A stretch of DNA of 64,000 nt from Pseudoalteromonas sp. T1lg23B (GCF_002964665.1 NZ_PQBZ01000042.1:124001-188000), one strand, 5' to 3'; shown: positions 26,983-37,595, counted from the stretch's first letter. Made by a program: numbers and translations. Notes: generated from the letters alone by a model not told the origin.

Positions 26983-28893
26983 TTATTTAATATTCTCAAG
27001 AAAAGTCGTTGCGGTTTCCAGACTACGTGTGCGCTTCATTGCTGGTAAACTCTTTAAAAATGTTTGACCGTATTTTCTCGTAACTAGCCGATTATCGCAA
27101 ATAACCAGCACACCTTTGTCAGATTTGTCACGAATTAATCGACCAACCCCCTGTTTTAAGCTTATCACCGCTTGCGGAAGCTGAATTGTAGTAAAAGGCT
27201 CTTTACCTTGCATCTCTGCATCAGCCATACGCGCTTGCAATAAAGGATCATCTGGTGATGTGAAAGGTAATTTGTCTATCATGACACAACTGAGCGCATC
27301 TCCTCGCACATCCACCCCTTCCCAAAAGGATGCGGTCCCCAGCAACACGGCGTTACCATGCCTAACAAATTGCTCCAAAATAATTCGTTTGGATGACTGT
27401 CCTTGCATAAAGATTGGATACTCAAGGGCTGTACTTAACCCCTCATAGACCAAGTGCATAACTCGATAACTGGTAAACAGTAAAAATGTTCTCCCCTTAG
27501 CCGCATCAATCAATTGCTTTGCTATTTTGACCAAAGTATGTGGCATCAAATCATCACCACTTTCAGGTAAATATCTGGGCAAACACAATAATGCCTGATT
27601 TTGATAGTCAAAAGGACTGGCGACAATGCTCTGATGATCAGGCTTCAACCCCAAACTGGCGTTAAAATGCATAAGTGAATCATCAACAGACAGGGTTGCT
27701 GACGTAAAGACAAAACTCGCTTTAGTTTTTTCAACTATTTCTTTGAATTTGGCCGACACATCAAGGGGCGTTATGTGAATTGCGATGTATCGGCGGGAGG
27801 TTTCATACCAATAGCTATAGCCAGTTTGAGAAACATCAAAGGCACGCTCCATTTGCCCTTTAAACTTCAACACACGTTCAAACGGGTGCTCAATTTTTTC
27901 ACTTCGGTCCAAACAGGTTTTCAAAACCTTATATAAAAAGTCAAGGTCGCTTATCACTCTGTGCAAGGCATCACATACCTGTTTATTCGCTAACGCTGAG
28001 CGCCAGTCGCCACGACCGCCATCCACGCCAAATGATATTCTTAGATCTGCCACACTGGTTTCTAGCTTGTTAAGTGTTTTACCAAGTTGCAGCATATCGG
28101 GTATATCTGACCTATATATGAGTCGAATATCGTTGATTAGGTCGCCAAGTTGTTTAGTACTAAATGATTCACCAAAATAATCACTGGCGATTTGCGGCAG
28201 CTGATGAGCCTCGTCAAAAATATAGTTATCAGCATTGGGCATCAATTCAGCAAAACCAGAGTCTTTGACTGCCATATCGGCAAAAAATAAGTGGTGGTTA
28301 ATCACCACCAAGTCTGCTTCAATTGCTTTTAATCGCGCTTTACGAATATAACAACTCTGAAAATCTGGACAGTCTTTGCCTAAACAGTTATCCGCGGTTG
28401 AGTTTACATAAGGTAAAACCTTTGCATCTTCCTCAATGCCTACACAATCAGCCAAATCACCACTGTCTGTTTCTGTGGCAAACTTCGCGACCATAGCAAG
28501 CTGATGCATAATATCTGGATCATCACTGGGAACATGGGCAACATGCTGTGACAACCGATAGGTGCACAAGTAGTTGGCACGACCTTTTAGTAACGCCGTT
28601 GTTTTGGCAACTTTTAATGCTTTTTGTAAAGTTGGTAGGTCGCGATGATAGAGTTGCTCTTGTAGCGCTTTTGACCCCGTTGAAATGATAGATTTTTGTT
28701 TACTTAATAGCAAAGGCGCCAAGTAAGCAAAGGTTTTGCCCGTACCGGTGCCTGCTTCAACAACACATTGACCATTGTTAGCAATGGTTTCTTCAATTGC
28801 CTGAGCCATTTCGATTTGTGGTTGCCTTGGCGTGTAGCCACTGAACTGTTGAGCAAGTGGACCTTGTTCAGAAAAAACGTGTTGAATAGACAA
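26983..28893 (-). CDS. yoaA: ATP-dependent DNA helicase of the DinG/XPD type (YoaA)
   Basis: A 636-residue superfamily 2 helicase, the same length as E. coli YoaA. Walker A is EAGTGTGKTF (about 43-52), Walker B is FDEAHQLPQ, and motif VI includes QGVGRLIRD. Four cysteines, one in YLCTYRL and three in NCLGKDCPDFQSC, are placed to bind a 4Fe-4S cluster. YoaA acts in repair of stalled or damaged replication forks. It is followed by tsaB with near-contact of stop and start. Confidence 0.93.
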   Translation of the reverse strand: MSIQHVFSEQGPLAQQFSGYTPRQPQIEMAQAIEETIANNGQCVVEAGTGTGKTFAYLAPLLLSKQKSIISTGSKALQEQLYHRDLPTLQKALKVAKTTALLKGRANYLCTYRLSQHVAHVPSDDPDIMHQLAMVAKFATETDSGDLADCVGIEEDAKVLPYVNSTADNCLGKDCPDFQSCYIRKARLKAIEADLVVINHHLFFADMAVKDSGFAELMPNADNYIFDEAHQLPQIASDYFGESFSTKQLGDLINDIRLIYRSDIPDMLQLGKTLNKLETSVADLRISFGVDGGRGDWRSALANKQVCDALHRVISDLDFLYKVLKTCLDRSEKIEHPFERVLKFKGQMERAFDVSQTGYSYWYETSRRYIAIHITPLDVSAKFKEIVEKTKASFVFTSATLSVDDSLMHFNASLGLKPDHQSIVASPFDYQNQALLCLPRYLPESGDDLMPHTLVKIAKQLIDAAKGRTFLLFTSYRVMHLVYEGLSTALEYPIFMQGQSSKRIILEQFVRHGNAVLLGTASFWEGVDVRGDALSCVMIDKLPFTSPDDPLLQARMADAEMQGKEPFTTIQLPQAVISLKQGVGRLIRDKSDKGVLVICDNRLVTRKYGQTFLKSLPAMKRTRSLETATTFLENIK

Positions 28894-28978
28894 GATGAAG
28901 ATTTGTTATTGAATTTGGCACGATTGTAAAGAGTAAACCCGTTTAGAGCAAGCCACCCTGTCTTTCAATGCTCACACG

Positions 28979-29215
28979 TTATGCCCACGTATCTAAATGC
29001 GTCTCGTCATCTTCTTCTTGCTCATTCTTTTTGGCATTCTTTCCTTGCTCAGCCAATTCTTGCTCTTTTTGCTTTTTACGCTGTTCTTGTAAGGCAGCCT
29101 TGCGCAATCTTATTTTTTCAATCGCGCCATCTTTTACGCCCGCGATATAAAACATAGACTTATGATCTACTTCTAAACGAGCGATGTTTCGAATAAACGG
29201 TGCTAATACATCCAT
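28979..29215 (-). CDS. Small highly charged protein of unknown function
   Basis: A 78-residue protein with a short N-terminal region (MDVLAPFIRNIARLEV) and a long charged helix dense in Lys, Gln and Glu, likely a coiled coil, ending in an acidic tail EEDDETHLDTWA. AGGT lies upstream of the ATG. I do not recognise a family. It lies between yoaA and the his leader, upstream of yoaA on the same strand. Confidence 0.6.
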   Translation of the reverse strand: MDVLAPFIRNIARLEVDHKSMFYIAGVKDGAIEKIRLRKAALQEQRKKQKEQELAEQGKNAKKNEQEEDDETHLDTWA

Positions 29216-29367
29216 AACAAGTGACCTCGTTATCTAAAAATCTACCTATATTATCGGCAGTTATAAGATATGCTTTAGAAACCAACAAAAAGTGCTTGCA
29301 CTGTGTTCGGTTTTTATGGTTTGCTAATAGCATAATTCAAGCATAACTAATTTTTTAAGAGTTAACC

Positions 29368-29418
29368 ATGTTCAATACACTGACAGCCGTACATCATCAC
29401 CATCATTCAACGGGATAA
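29368..29418 (+). CDS. hisL: his operon leader peptide
   Basis: A 16-residue open frame, MFNTLTAVHHHHHSTG, with five consecutive His codons, preceded by AAGAG. This is the classic sensor of charged tRNA-His in histidine attenuation. Ribosome stalling on the His codons would free the downstream antiterminator arm. It is too short for routine gene calling. It lies 129 bases before hisG. Confidence 0.95.
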   Translation: MFNTLTAVHHHHHSTG

Positions 29419-29454
29419 CCTGTCAGGTATTTCGCTGGTGGGTTATTCCCAAAA

Positions 29455-29520
29455 GGAACCTCCGGCGAGTCACATACAAAGTAATTTATTTTCGCCCCGA
29501 GGTTCCACCTCGGGGTTTTT
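29455..29520 (+). terminator. his attenuator (terminator plus antiterminator)
   Basis: Terminator: CCCCGAGGT-tcc-ACCTCGGGG (29495-29515) followed by TTTTT. Antiterminator: GGAACCTC at 29455-29462 is an exact complement of GAGGTTCC at 29499-29506, which is part of the terminator stem, so the two structures exclude each other. An earlier stem, GGGATAACC with GGGTTATTCCC (29412-29450), can pair over the leader stop codon. Confidence 0.93.
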
Positions 29521-29546
29521 GGTTTTAGACATTAGGAAAATAAATT

Positions 29547-30443
29547 ATGAATAACAATAGATTACGTATCGCAATTCAAAAATCAGGTCGTCTTTCTAAA
29601 GACTGCCAAGATTTACTTAAGCAGTTAGGCGTTAAACTTAATCTGCGCGAACAACGCCTTATCGCCCACTCTACTAACATGCCGATTGACGTACTTCGTG
29701 TGCGCGATGACGATATCCCCGGTCTCGTTATGGATGGCGTGTGTGACTTAGGTATTGTGGGTGAAAATGTGTTGGTAGAGGCGCAAGCAGAACGTGCCGG
29801 TGGCACCCAAAACGCACAAGTAATTAAGCTATCAAAATTGGATTTCGGCTACTGTCGTCTCGCGCTTGCTTGGCCACAAGAACTTGGGCCACAAGACAAG
29901 TCATGGTTTGAAGGCAAGCGTATTGCTACAACCTACCCAGAGATTTTAAAACAATACCTACAGCGTGAGAATATCAACGCCAGTGCCGTCATGTTAACGG
30001 GTTCAGTTGAAGTTGCTCCACGGGCAGGTTTAGCCGATGCGATCTGCGATTTGGTTTCAACAGGCGCAACGTTGGAAGCAAATGGCTTAATGCAAGGAGA
30101 CACTATCTTAGAGTCAAATGCTTGTTTAATTCAAAACCCCAACTTGAATGACAGCGACAAATTAGCATTAATTGAAAAACTTATGCCTCGCCTAAAAGGA
30201 GTGAGGCAAGCCAAAGAAAGCAAATATATCATGCTACACGCGCCAAAAAATAAGCTTGATGAAATCTGTGAATTACTACCAGGTACCGGACAGCCCACCC
30301 TGCTAGCACTCGCGGGAAGCGACGAATATGTTGCCTTGCACATGGTCAGCACCGAAACCCTGTTCTGGGAAACAATGGAAGAGCTAAAAGCGCTTGGCGC
30401 GAACTCTATACTTGTGATGCCTATCGAAAAAATGATGGAGTGA
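29547..30443 (+). CDS. hisG: ATP phosphoribosyltransferase
   Basis: A 298-residue enzyme for the first step of histidine synthesis, joining ATP and PRPP. The N-terminus [15 protein letters not shown] and the PRPP-loop region [18 protein letters not shown] (about 169-186) are typical. The length shows the long HisG_L form, with a C-terminal ACT-like domain that binds histidine for feedback inhibition and that needs no HisZ. It leads the his operon behind the attenuator. Confidence 0.96.
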   Translation: MNNNRLRIAIQKSGRLSKDCQDLLKQLGVKLNLREQRLIAHSTNMPIDVLRVRDDDIPGLVMDGVCDLGIVGENVLVEAQAERAGGTQNAQVIKLSKLDFGYCRLALAWPQELGPQDKSWFEGKRIATTYPEILKQYLQRENINASAVMLTGSVEVAPRAGLADAICDLVSTGATLEANGLMQGDTILESNACLIQNPNLNDSDKLALIEKLMPRLKGVRQAKESKYIMLHAPKNKLDEICELLPGTGQPTLLALAGSDEYVALHMVSTETLFWETMEELKALGANSILVMPIEKMME

Positions 30444-30447
30444 TACC

Positions 30448-31746
30448 GTGGTCAGATGGAATGAGGTTAGTCCACAAACTCAACAGGCGTTGCTCACACG
30501 CCCAGCTGTCAGTGCAAGTAAAGCTGTTGAAGCAAGTGTTCTACAAATAATTGAAGAAGTGAAAGCTAATGGCGACCAAGCCCTGCTCAACTACGCAGAA
30601 CTATACGACAAACGGACTAATGCCCGTCTTCGCACGCCTCTGAAGGAAATAGAAGACAGTGAGAGTCTGTTATCAAACGAACTAAAAACTGCTATTGATC
30701 AGGCCTATAGCAATATTAAGGCATTTCACCAAGCCCAGTTACCAAAAGACATTAAGCTGCAAACAACCGCAGGCGTTGAATGCGAACTTAAATACCAAGC
30801 TATCGACGCGGTTGGATTGTATGTGCCTGGTGGCAGCGCCCCACTTCCTTCTTCGGTTTTGATGCAAGGCGTGTGTGCACAATTGTGTGGTGCTAACACC
30901 ATCGTATTGGCGACGCCTGTAAATGGCGATAATACCATCAATCCCGCAATCTTATACGCTGCCAAACTATGTGGTATTTCAATCATTGTTGAAAGTGGTG
31001 GTGCCGGCGCTATCGCGGCGATGGCTTTAGGCACACAAAGCGTACCGAAAGTGAATAAGGTTTTTGGTCCAGGCAATAGCTATGTAACGATGGCAAAACA
31101 GATACTTAGTCAAACACAAACTGGATTCGCTATTGATATGCCAGCAGGCCCATCAGAAGTATTAGTCATTGCTGATGAGCGTGCAAATCCAAACTTTATT
31201 GCCGCTGATTTGCTCTCACAAGCTGAGCATGGCGCCGACTCGCAAGTGATCTTACTGACCAACAGCGAGCAGATTATTGAACAAACAAAAATTGCCATTG
31301 ATACGCAACTACAAAACTTAAGTCGTCAAAGCATTGCCTCGGCAGCTCTACGAAACAGCGCGCTTGTGTTAGTGGACTCTGTAGAACAAGCGTTTGAAGT
31401 CTCGGCGCTGTACGGCCCTGAACACTTAATTTTGCAGCTAGCAGATGCGACACCATATATGCCTTTGGTGAAAAATGCAGGTTCTGTTTTCGTTGGCGAC
31501 TACACACCGGAATCTGCAGGAGATTATGCCTCTGGTACCAACCATGTATTACCAACATATGGCTACTCTAAGGTGTACTCAAGTTTAAATTTGCTCGATT
31601 TCTATAGAACTTACACCGTGCAAAGCATCACCCCCCAAGGGCTTAAAAATCTCAGCACCGCTATCTTACCTTTAGCAAACGCTGAAGGACTCGATGCACA
31701 CGCAAATGCCGTCAAGGTCCGCTTGGAGACAATAAAAAATGACTAA
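30448..31746 (+). CDS. hisD: Histidinol dehydrogenase
   Basis: A 432-residue zinc enzyme for the last two oxidations, L-histidinol to L-histidine. It starts with GTG (GGAG 7 bases upstream) four bases after hisG. Family stretches are GLYVPGGSAPLPSSVLMQG (NAD/substrate side), GPGNSYVTMAKQ and DMPAGPSEVLVIAD, with SQAEHGADSQ and GPEHL holding Zn and catalytic residues. It overlaps hisC by 8 bases. Confidence 0.97.
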   Translation: MVRWNEVSPQTQQALLTRPAVSASKAVEASVLQIIEEVKANGDQALLNYAELYDKRTNARLRTPLKEIEDSESLLSNELKTAIDQAYSNIKAFHQAQLPKDIKLQTTAGVECELKYQAIDAVGLYVPGGSAPLPSSVLMQGVCAQLCGANTIVLATPVNGDNTINPAILYAAKLCGISIIVESGGAGAIAAMALGTQSVPKVNKVFGPGNSYVTMAKQILSQTQTGFAIDMPAGPSEVLVIADERANPNFIAADLLSQAEHGADSQVILLTNSEQIIEQTKIAIDTQLQNLSRQSIASAALRNSALVLVDSVEQAFEVSALYGPEHLILQLADATPYMPLVKNAGSVFVGDYTPESAGDYASGTNHVLPTYGYSKVYSSLNLLDFYRTYTVQSITPQGLKNLSTAILPLANAEGLDAHANAVKVRLETIKND

Positions 31747-32812
31747 ACAAGCATTTCCTAACAACCTGTTGCCAGAAAACATAAACGCTTTAGCTGCGTA
31801 TAGTTCGGCTAAAAGTCAAAAGCTCTCAGGCTCAACTTGGCTCAACGCCAATGAAAGCCCTTACTCAAAAAATATCGAACTGAGCTTATCAGATCTCAAT
31901 CGCTACCCAGATCCGCAGCCTGAACCAGTGATCGATGCTTACGCACAGTACGCGCAATTAAATAAAGAGCAAGTACTCATGACCCGTGGCGCGGATGAAG
32001 GCATAGAGTTACTGGTTAGAACCTATTGTAAAAGTGGAGAGGACAGTATTGCCTTGTTCTTGCCAACTTATGGCATGTATAAAGTTACAGCAGATAGCCA
32101 CAATGTGGCAATCAACGGGTTAACTCAGGACTTACTACTACAAGGGTCTAATGAGCAAATCGTCGCGGCAGTCGGTAACAGCAAATTAGTGTTTATATGT
32201 AACCCTAATAACCCTACAGGTAGCCTGACTGAGCTCAGCAAAATATCAGCAATCGCAAAAGCATTAGAAAACAAAGCAATTGTCGTTGTAGATGAAGCCT
32301 ATATCGAATTTTGCCCCGAACAAACCGCTTCATCGTTGCTACAAGATTTTGAGAACATCGTGGTGCTGCGTACTTTGTCTAAAGCGTTTGCATTAGCGGG
32401 GTTGAGAACTGGTTTTATGCTTGCCAACGCCACTTTGCTTGCTCCCATACGTAAAGTCATTGCGCCGTATCCCGTATCTCGTGTCGTTGCCCTGATTGCA
32501 CAACAAGCACTACAAAGTGATGCAATTACGCAAATGCGTCGCCAAGTGACCATCTTAAATCGCGCTAAAGCGACCTTAACCCAATGGCTCAAGAACTGCT
32601 CTGCAGTTAGTAAGGTACTTGATGGGCAGGGCAATTTTGTCACCGTACAGCTCACGCGTAAAGAGGATATAGACAAAGCGATGCAAAGCGGACTAATTAT
32701 GCGCCCGTTCACTCTGTACGCGCAAGATAATTGGTTGCGAATATCTATCGGCAATGAACAAGAACTAGAACAAGTAAAAATTTGGCTTGACGCGTTAGAC
32801 GCACAGCAGTAG
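31739..32812 (+). CDS. hisC: Histidinol-phosphate aminotransferase
   Basis: A 357-residue PLP enzyme of fold type I that converts imidazole-acetol phosphate and glutamate to histidinol phosphate. The PLP lysine is in [15 protein letters not shown] (near residue 217), and NPNNPTGS and VVDEAYIEF are the usual cofactor-contact motifs. It overlaps hisD and lies 10 bases before hisB. Confidence 0.96.
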   Translation: MTKQAFPNNLLPENINALAAYSSAKSQKLSGSTWLNANESPYSKNIELSLSDLNRYPDPQPEPVIDAYAQYAQLNKEQVLMTRGADEGIELLVRTYCKSGEDSIALFLPTYGMYKVTADSHNVAINGLTQDLLLQGSNEQIVAAVGNSKLVFICNPNNPTGSLTELSKISAIAKALENKAIVVVDEAYIEFCPEQTASSLLQDFENIVVLRTLSKAFALAGLRTGFMLANATLLAPIRKVIAPYPVSRVVALIAQQALQSDAITQMRRQVTILNRAKATLTQWLKNCSAVSKVLDGQGNFVTVQLTRKEDIDKAMQSGLIMRPFTLYAQDNWLRISIGNEQELEQVKIWLDALDAQQ

Positions 32813-32822
32813 AGGATTAAAC

Positions 32823-33884
32823 ATGAGCACACCATACCTATTCATTGACCGAGACGGCACCTTGATTGAAGAGCCAATTACCGATAAGCAAGTTGATAGC
32901 TTAGAAAAGCTCAGCCTTCTACCGAATGTCATTCCCGCATTGTTACAGTTACAAGCAGCGGGTTATCGACTCGTCATGGTATCTAATCAAGATGGTCTCG
33001 GCACCGACAGCTTTCCCACTGCTGATTTTGATATCGCACAGAACAAAATGATGGAAATTTTCACCAGTCAGGGGATCACTTTTGACGAGGTGTTGATTTG
33101 CCCGCATTTTGACGCCGATAATTGTCAGTGCAGAAAACCAAAAACAGGCTTGCTAACTGAACTAATGCGTTCAGGTAAGGTCGACCTTGCCCGTTCATAC
33201 GTCATTGGCGATCGGCAAACAGACATAGGACTTGCGCAAAACCTATGTATTGAGGGCATTTTGTACGAGAATAACTGGCCTGCGATTGTCACTAAACTGA
33301 CCACCCAAGACCGCCAAGCCTGTGTTACGCGTAATACCAAAGAAACACAAATTTCTGTGGCCGCAAATTTAGATCAAAGTGCCAACGGAGAGATAAGTAC
33401 TGGCCTTGGCTTTTTTGACCACATGTTGGATCAAATTCGTACACACGCCAATATCGGTTTAAATATTAAAGCCAGTGGTGACTTACACATTGATGAACAT
33501 CACCTTGTCGAAGATGTTGGAATTGCTTTCGGTCAGGTGCTCAAGAGTGCATTAGGCACAAAGTCTCAAATTGCCCGTTATGGTTTTTCATTACCAATGG
33601 ACGAATGTAAGGCCGAGTGCCAATTGGATCTTTCTGGTCGCGCATCATTTGTGCTCAATGCCAACTTTAGCCGAGACAAAGTTGGCGATTTAGATGTACA
33701 AATGGTTGAGCACTTCTTTAAATCTTTAGCAGATAACGCCCAAGTAAGCCTTATCCTCTCGGTATCAGATGGTAATTGCCACCACCAAGTAGAAGGGCTA
33801 TTCAAAGCCTTTTCACGAGCACTAAGAATGGCTATTACACAAGATTTACAGCAACAAACTGCCAGTTCTAAGGGGTGTTTATGA
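32823..33884 (+). CDS. hisB: Bifunctional histidinol-phosphatase / imidazoleglycerol-phosphate dehydratase
   Basis: A 353-residue fusion. Residues 1-165 are a HAD phosphatase ([12 protein letters not shown] with the nucleophile Asp, VSNQDGLG, and a [15 protein letters not shown] zinc-binding loop). Residues 170-353 are the dehydratase, with metal-ligand motifs [20 protein letters not shown] and [12 protein letters not shown]. The fusion is typical of gammaproteobacteria. Its TGA overlaps the hisH ATG (ATGA). Confidence 0.97.
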   Translation: MSTPYLFIDRDGTLIEEPITDKQVDSLEKLSLLPNVIPALLQLQAAGYRLVMVSNQDGLGTDSFPTADFDIAQNKMMEIFTSQGITFDEVLICPHFDADNCQCRKPKTGLLTELMRSGKVDLARSYVIGDRQTDIGLAQNLCIEGILYENNWPAIVTKLTTQDRQACVTRNTKETQISVAANLDQSANGEISTGLGFFDHMLDQIRTHANIGLNIKASGDLHIDEHHLVEDVGIAFGQVLKSALGTKSQIARYGFSLPMDECKAECQLDLSGRASFVLNANFSRDKVGDLDVQMVEHFFKSLADNAQVSLILSVSDGNCHHQVEGLFKAFSRALRMAITQDLQQQTASSKGCL

Positions 33885-34474
33885 TAGCTATTATCAATAC
33901 AGGGTGTGCCAATATAAACTCGGTTCGATTTGCTTTTGAGCGCTTAGGGGTCACTCCCGAAGTGATCACCGATCCAGCACAGCTGAACCATTTCGAACGT
34001 GCAATACTGCCTGGGGTTGGCCACGCTAAGGTTGCCATGGAACGTCTTAAGCAAGGAGGCTGGCAGCAAGCAATTGCAGAATATGAACGCCCATTGATGG
34101 GGATTTGTTTAGGTATGCAGCTACTGTGCGACCATACCGATGAAGGTGATATTTCTTGCTTAGGTATGATACCGGGAAATGTAGAGTTGCTAGATGTAGG
34201 TAAGCTAACCTCTCCCCATATGGGATGGAACAACTTAGCTGGGATAAAACCCCACGCTTTAACAAAGGGCCTGGACGAGACTCAGCAAGTTTACTTCGTT
34301 CATAGCTTTGCACACAAGGTCAATAATGCCACCTTGGTGCAAGGTGAATATGGCAGTCAGTTTTCGGCCATTGTGGCAAAAGATAACTACGCAGGTATGC
34401 AGTTTCACCCAGAGCGTAGCGCTAAAGTTGGCGCAAGACTTTTACAGAATTTTATAGATTGGCAGCTGCCCTAA
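33881..34474 (+). CDS. hisH: Imidazole glycerol phosphate synthase, glutaminase subunit
   Basis: A 197-residue class I glutamine amidotransferase that feeds ammonia to HisF. The nucleophile Cys is in [12 protein letters not shown] (about residues 74-85), and the His-Glu pair is in GMQFHPERS near residues 176-184. The ATG at 33881 overlaps the hisB stop, with AAGGGG upstream; a GTG two codons earlier is possible but less likely. Confidence 0.96.
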   Translation: MIAIINTGCANINSVRFAFERLGVTPEVITDPAQLNHFERAILPGVGHAKVAMERLKQGGWQQAIAEYERPLMGICLGMQLLCDHTDEGDISCLGMIPGNVELLDVGKLTSPHMGWNNLAGIKPHALTKGLDETQQVYFVHSFAHKVNNATLVQGEYGSQFSAIVAKDNYAGMQFHPERSAKVGARLLQNFIDWQLP

Positions 34475-34483
34475 GGATTGTAG

Positions 34484-35218
34484 ATGATAATTCCAGCACT
34501 AGATGTACTACAAAACCAAATCGTTCGATTGTATCAAGGTAAATATGATACCGCACAGTTCTATGAGTTTGAGTTAGCCAGTCGATTACTTGAATATCAA
34601 AACAGTGGCGCACAAAAACTCCACCTCGTGGATTTAGAAGGAGCAAGAGACCCCAGTAAAAAGCAGTGGACGCAAATTCAAGCCGCAACAAAAGCACTTA
34701 ATGTGCCTTATCAAGTCGGTGGTGGTGTGCGTAGCTATGACGATGTAAAGCAATGGTTAGACGCCGGTGCCAACCAAGTGGTCATTGGTTCCATGGCGGT
34801 AGACAAACGCGAAGAAGTTGCACAATGGCTCAAAGAATTCGGTGCACAACGCTTTGTTATCGCCCTTGATGTCAATAAAACCGCCACTGGATGGGCACCC
34901 GCTACTCACGGCTGGCTTGCCGATGGTGAGGACAACCTGTTTGAATTAGTGGACTTTTATGTGGAACGTGGCGTAATTGACTTTCTATGCACGGACATCA
35001 GTAAAGACGGTACCATGACCGGTCCCTCTTTTGAATTGTATCAGCAGCTAATTGCCCATAATAGCAATATAAAAGTACAAGCGTCTGGTGGCGTAAGCTC
35101 ATTGGCTGACATTAAAGCACTGATCGACATAGGAGTGGGCGGTATTATTCTCGGTAAGTCTTTACTCGACGGAGCATTCAGTGTTGAGGAGGCATTAGCA
35201 TGCTATCAAAACGTATAA
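34484..35218 (+). CDS. hisA: ProFAR isomerase
   Basis: A 244-residue TIM-barrel isomerase that converts ProFAR to PRFAR. It begins [19 protein letters not shown] with the catalytic Asp in ALDV; the phosphate-binding turns QVGGGVRS and QASGGVSS and the segment [14 protein letters not shown] are present. HisA and HisF are related half-barrel duplications. It overlaps hisF by 19 bases. Confidence 0.96.
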   Translation: MIIPALDVLQNQIVRLYQGKYDTAQFYEFELASRLLEYQNSGAQKLHLVDLEGARDPSKKQWTQIQAATKALNVPYQVGGGVRSYDDVKQWLDAGANQVVIGSMAVDKREEVAQWLKEFGAQRFVIALDVNKTATGWAPATHGWLADGEDNLFELVDFYVERGVIDFLCTDISKDGTMTGPSFELYQQLIAHNSNIKVQASGGVSSLADIKALIDIGVGGIILGKSLLDGAFSVEEALACYQNV

Positions 35219-35979
35219 TCCCATGTTTGGATGTTAAAAACGGTCAAGTTGTAAAAGGGGTCAAGTTCAAAGGCCACGAAGTGGTTGGAGATATACTCGA
35301 ACTCGCACAACTTTATAGTGAAGCTGGTGCAGACGAGCTAGTTTTCTATGAGATCAGCGCTAGTGTCGAAAAGCGCCTACTAGACGTTAATTGGGTAAGT
35401 AATATAGCCAAGCATATTGATATTCCGTTTTGCGTGGCGGGCGGAATAAAATCCGTTGCCGATGCTGCAAAAGTTTTAGAACAGGGGGCTGACAAAATTA
35501 GTATTAATAGCCCCGCTATTGCAAGGCCGCAGTTAATCAAAGAACTTCACGATGAGTTTGGCAAGCAATGTGTTGTGGTTGGCATAGACAGCTTCTACGA
35601 TGAAACCACAGGTGATTATCTAGTTTACCAACTAACTGGTGATCCTAATGCCTCCAGCAGAACGCGCTACAAGACGCAACAGTGGGTACAAATGGTACAA
35701 GATTTAGGTGCCGGCGAAATCGTACTAAATTGTATGAACCAAGATGGCGTACGCAATGGTTATGACAATGCGCAACTGAGTTTAATTCGACGTATGTGTG
35801 ACATACCGTTAATCGCCTCTGGTGGGGCCGGAACCATGCATGACTTTGCGGACGTATTTAAACAAAGTGAAGTTGATGGAGCCCTCGCAGCCAGTGTATT
35901 TCATAAAAACATCATTGATATTGGACAGCTAAAAACTTTTTTAAATGAGCAACAGGTGGCGGTAAGACAATGCAATTAA
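35200..35979 (+). CDS. hisF: Imidazole glycerol phosphate synthase, cyclase subunit
   Basis: A 259-residue TIM barrel that joins HisH-derived ammonia with PRFAR to give imidazole glycerol phosphate and AICAR. The catalytic Asp is in [15 protein letters not shown]; phosphate sites include [10 protein letters not shown] and [12 protein letters not shown]; a further catalytic Asp lies in [13 protein letters not shown]. Starts inside the hisA end and overlaps hisI by 10 bases. Confidence 0.97.
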   Translation: MLSKRIIPCLDVKNGQVVKGVKFKGHEVVGDILELAQLYSEAGADELVFYEISASVEKRLLDVNWVSNIAKHIDIPFCVAGGIKSVADAAKVLEQGADKISINSPAIARPQLIKELHDEFGKQCVVVGIDSFYDETTGDYLVYQLTGDPNASSRTRYKTQQWVQMVQDLGAGEIVLNCMNQDGVRNGYDNAQLSLIRRMCDIPLIASGGAGTMHDFADVFKQSEVDGALAASVFHKNIIDIGQLKTFLNEQQVAVRQCN

Positions 35980-36587
35980 CTCCAGATAATATAACCAAAC
36001 TCGATTTTGATAAATGCCCGCTAATGCCTGCCATTGTACAAGATGCAGCCACAGGGCAAATCCTTATGCAAGGCTTCATGAACGAAGCCGCAATTGCTGC
36101 GACGTTTGAAAAGCAACTTGTTACTTTTTACTCAAGATCTAAACAGCGTTTATGGACTAAAGGGGAGGAATCTCAAAACGTTTTACGGCTAGTCAGCGCT
36201 CATACAGACTGTGACAACGACGCGATTCTCCTACTAGCAATACCAGCAGGGCCAACATGCCACCTAGGCACACAAAGTTGTTTTGGGGATGCCAAGCCTG
36301 CTACGAGTTTTTTGGCTCAGCTAGAACAAGTGATTGTCTCACGAAAAAGTGATGATCCGAAAACCAGCTATACTGCTTCATTATTTGCTAAAGATATTAG
36401 CCGAAGTTGTCAAAAGGTTGGCGAAGAAGGTGTTGAAGTTGCATTAGCAGCTATGAAGCAAGACAAAAATGAACTTGTAAACGAATCAGCCGACTTGCTT
36501 TACCATCTCCTTGTATTGCTGCAACGTAGCAACACCAGTTTGCAAGACGTAGTGGAGTGTTTAGAGGCAAGACACAAACCTTGTTAA
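35970..36587 (+). CDS. hisI: Phosphoribosyl-AMP cyclohydrolase / phosphoribosyl-ATP pyrophosphatase
   Basis: A 205-residue bifunctional enzyme for steps 2 and 3 of the pathway. The cyclohydrolase half (1-110) has [14 protein letters not shown], the Asp-rich [11 protein letters not shown] and the zinc Cys in [10 protein letters not shown]. The pyrophosphatase half (115-205) is a MazG-like helical fold with [11 protein letters not shown] and [12 protein letters not shown]. It is the last gene of the hisGDCBHAFI operon. Confidence 0.97.
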   Translation: MQLTPDNITKLDFDKCPLMPAIVQDAATGQILMQGFMNEAAIAATFEKQLVTFYSRSKQRLWTKGEESQNVLRLVSAHTDCDNDAILLLAIPAGPTCHLGTQSCFGDAKPATSFLAQLEQVIVSRKSDDPKTSYTASLFAKDISRSCQKVGEEGVEVALAAMKQDKNELVNESADLLYHLLVLLQRSNTSLQDVVECLEARHKPC

Positions 36588-36603
36588 ATTATGGTTATAA
36601 TAT

Positions 36604-36654
36604 TTTATCGTGGTATGATTGTTGTTATAACAACAACAATCATACCGCGATAAA
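36604..36654. repeat. 23-bp inverted repeat with 5-base loop after hisI
   Basis: Arms 36604-36626 and 36632-36654 are reverse complements with a single T/C difference (a G-U pair in RNA); the loop is ATAAC. The stem tip is TGATTGTTGTT/AACAACAATCA. It begins 17 bases after the hisI stop. A T-tract is lacking, so it is not a standard terminator, but an RNA hairpin this long could end or protect the his mRNA. It could also be a copy of an intergenic repeat. Confidence 0.85.
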
Positions 36655-36749
36655 GCGTTTATTTCTTGCTGTTAATTGATTTACCGGCAACTTCATTCGC
36701 TTACACGTGGTTTATGCTAATTTTAAGCATAACCTTGGAGAGGAATGAA

Positions 36750-37526
36750 ATGATAGATCAGCCCCCCATTTTTTTGATTAATTTAGATCAAAGCACAGAA
36801 CGCTTGGAAAAAAGCAATGCGCGTTTAGCTAAGCAAAATATCACCTGTGAGCGAATATCCGGTGTTTATGGAAAAACGTTAAGTGATATAGATCTCATTA
36901 AAAACTATCAACCACTATTGAATCGTAAGCTGTTCTATCGCCCCCTCAGTAAAGGTGAAGTTGGCTGCTATATGAGCCATCGTAAGGCCTGGCGTACTAT
37001 TGTCGAAAGAAAGTTACCTTATGCCATTATACTGGAGGATGATTTTCAAATTACAGGCAATCTACATGAGATGTTCGCTGCTATTAGCAAAATAGAAGTT
37101 CCGTGGCAGTTGCTCAAATTATCTGCTTACCAAAACCGCACCCGCGCCATTGCATTCTCATACCCAGTTGATAAAACCTTTAAGTTAGTTATTCACAAAA
37201 AGGCAATGACAGGCTGTTGCGCACAAGCGGTGAGTTATGAAGGTGCAAAAAAATTACTCGCGGCAACAGAGCGTTTTGCTCGCCCTGTTGACACCGACTT
37301 ACAGCACGTTTGGGAAACCAAAGTGCCGGTTTATTCCTTAATGCCGTATTGCTTTGAGCAAGATTTAGATTTTGACAGCGACATTGATGCTATCGCAGCT
37401 CAAGACTCTCCCAAAAAACGCTTTTTCAAACGTAAGCATCTACAAATAAAAGAGAAAATACTCAATAAAAAAGCAACCGCAAAGATTATTAATTCACTCG
37501 TCGAACAACTTAATGCGCTAAATTAG
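36750..37526 (+). CDS. Glycosyltransferase family 25 (LPS-type) protein
   Basis: A 258-residue cytoplasmic sugar transferase of GT25 (PF01755), which adds galactose or a similar sugar to lipooligosaccharide or other glycans. The start is 36750 with GGAGAGGA upstream. Motifs: FLINLDQSTERLEKS at the N-terminus, LSKGEVGCYMSHRKAW, the metal-binding ILEDDF near residue 97, and AVSYEGAKKLL. The C-terminus is Lys-rich. It is isolated from other glycan genes, so the acceptor is unknown. Confidence 0.85.
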   Translation: MIDQPPIFLINLDQSTERLEKSNARLAKQNITCERISGVYGKTLSDIDLIKNYQPLLNRKLFYRPLSKGEVGCYMSHRKAWRTIVERKLPYAIILEDDFQITGNLHEMFAAISKIEVPWQLLKLSAYQNRTRAIAFSYPVDKTFKLVIHKKAMTGCCAQAVSYEGAKKLLAATERFARPVDTDLQHVWETKVPVYSLMPYCFEQDLDFDSDIDAIAAQDSPKKRFFKRKHLQIKEKILNKKATAKIINSLVEQLNALN

Positions 37527-37566
37527 TTATTTGAGTTATTTTTACTTAACTTAAGGTAAAAAATTT

Positions 37567-37595
37567 TTGACACTGAAGTGAAATCAACATACGCT
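37567..37595 (+). promoter_or_regulatory. Possible sigma-70 promoter for the membrane-protein/XRE pair
   Basis: TTGACA at 37567-37572, 17-base spacer, TACGCT at 37590-37595. The -35 is perfect, the -10 weak. It is 39 bases before the start of the membrane protein. Confidence 0.4.

Noticed and set aside
28968..29150. Cys/Ser-rich open frame on the plus strand opposite the charged small protein
   Set aside because: It is the antisense shadow of a Lys/Glu/Gln-rich coding region, with no start signal or family match.
29392..29406. Run of five His codons suggesting a tag or vector contamination
   Set aside because: It lies in a short leader with its own start and stop, followed by an attenuator and the complete his operon, so it is a natural leader peptide.
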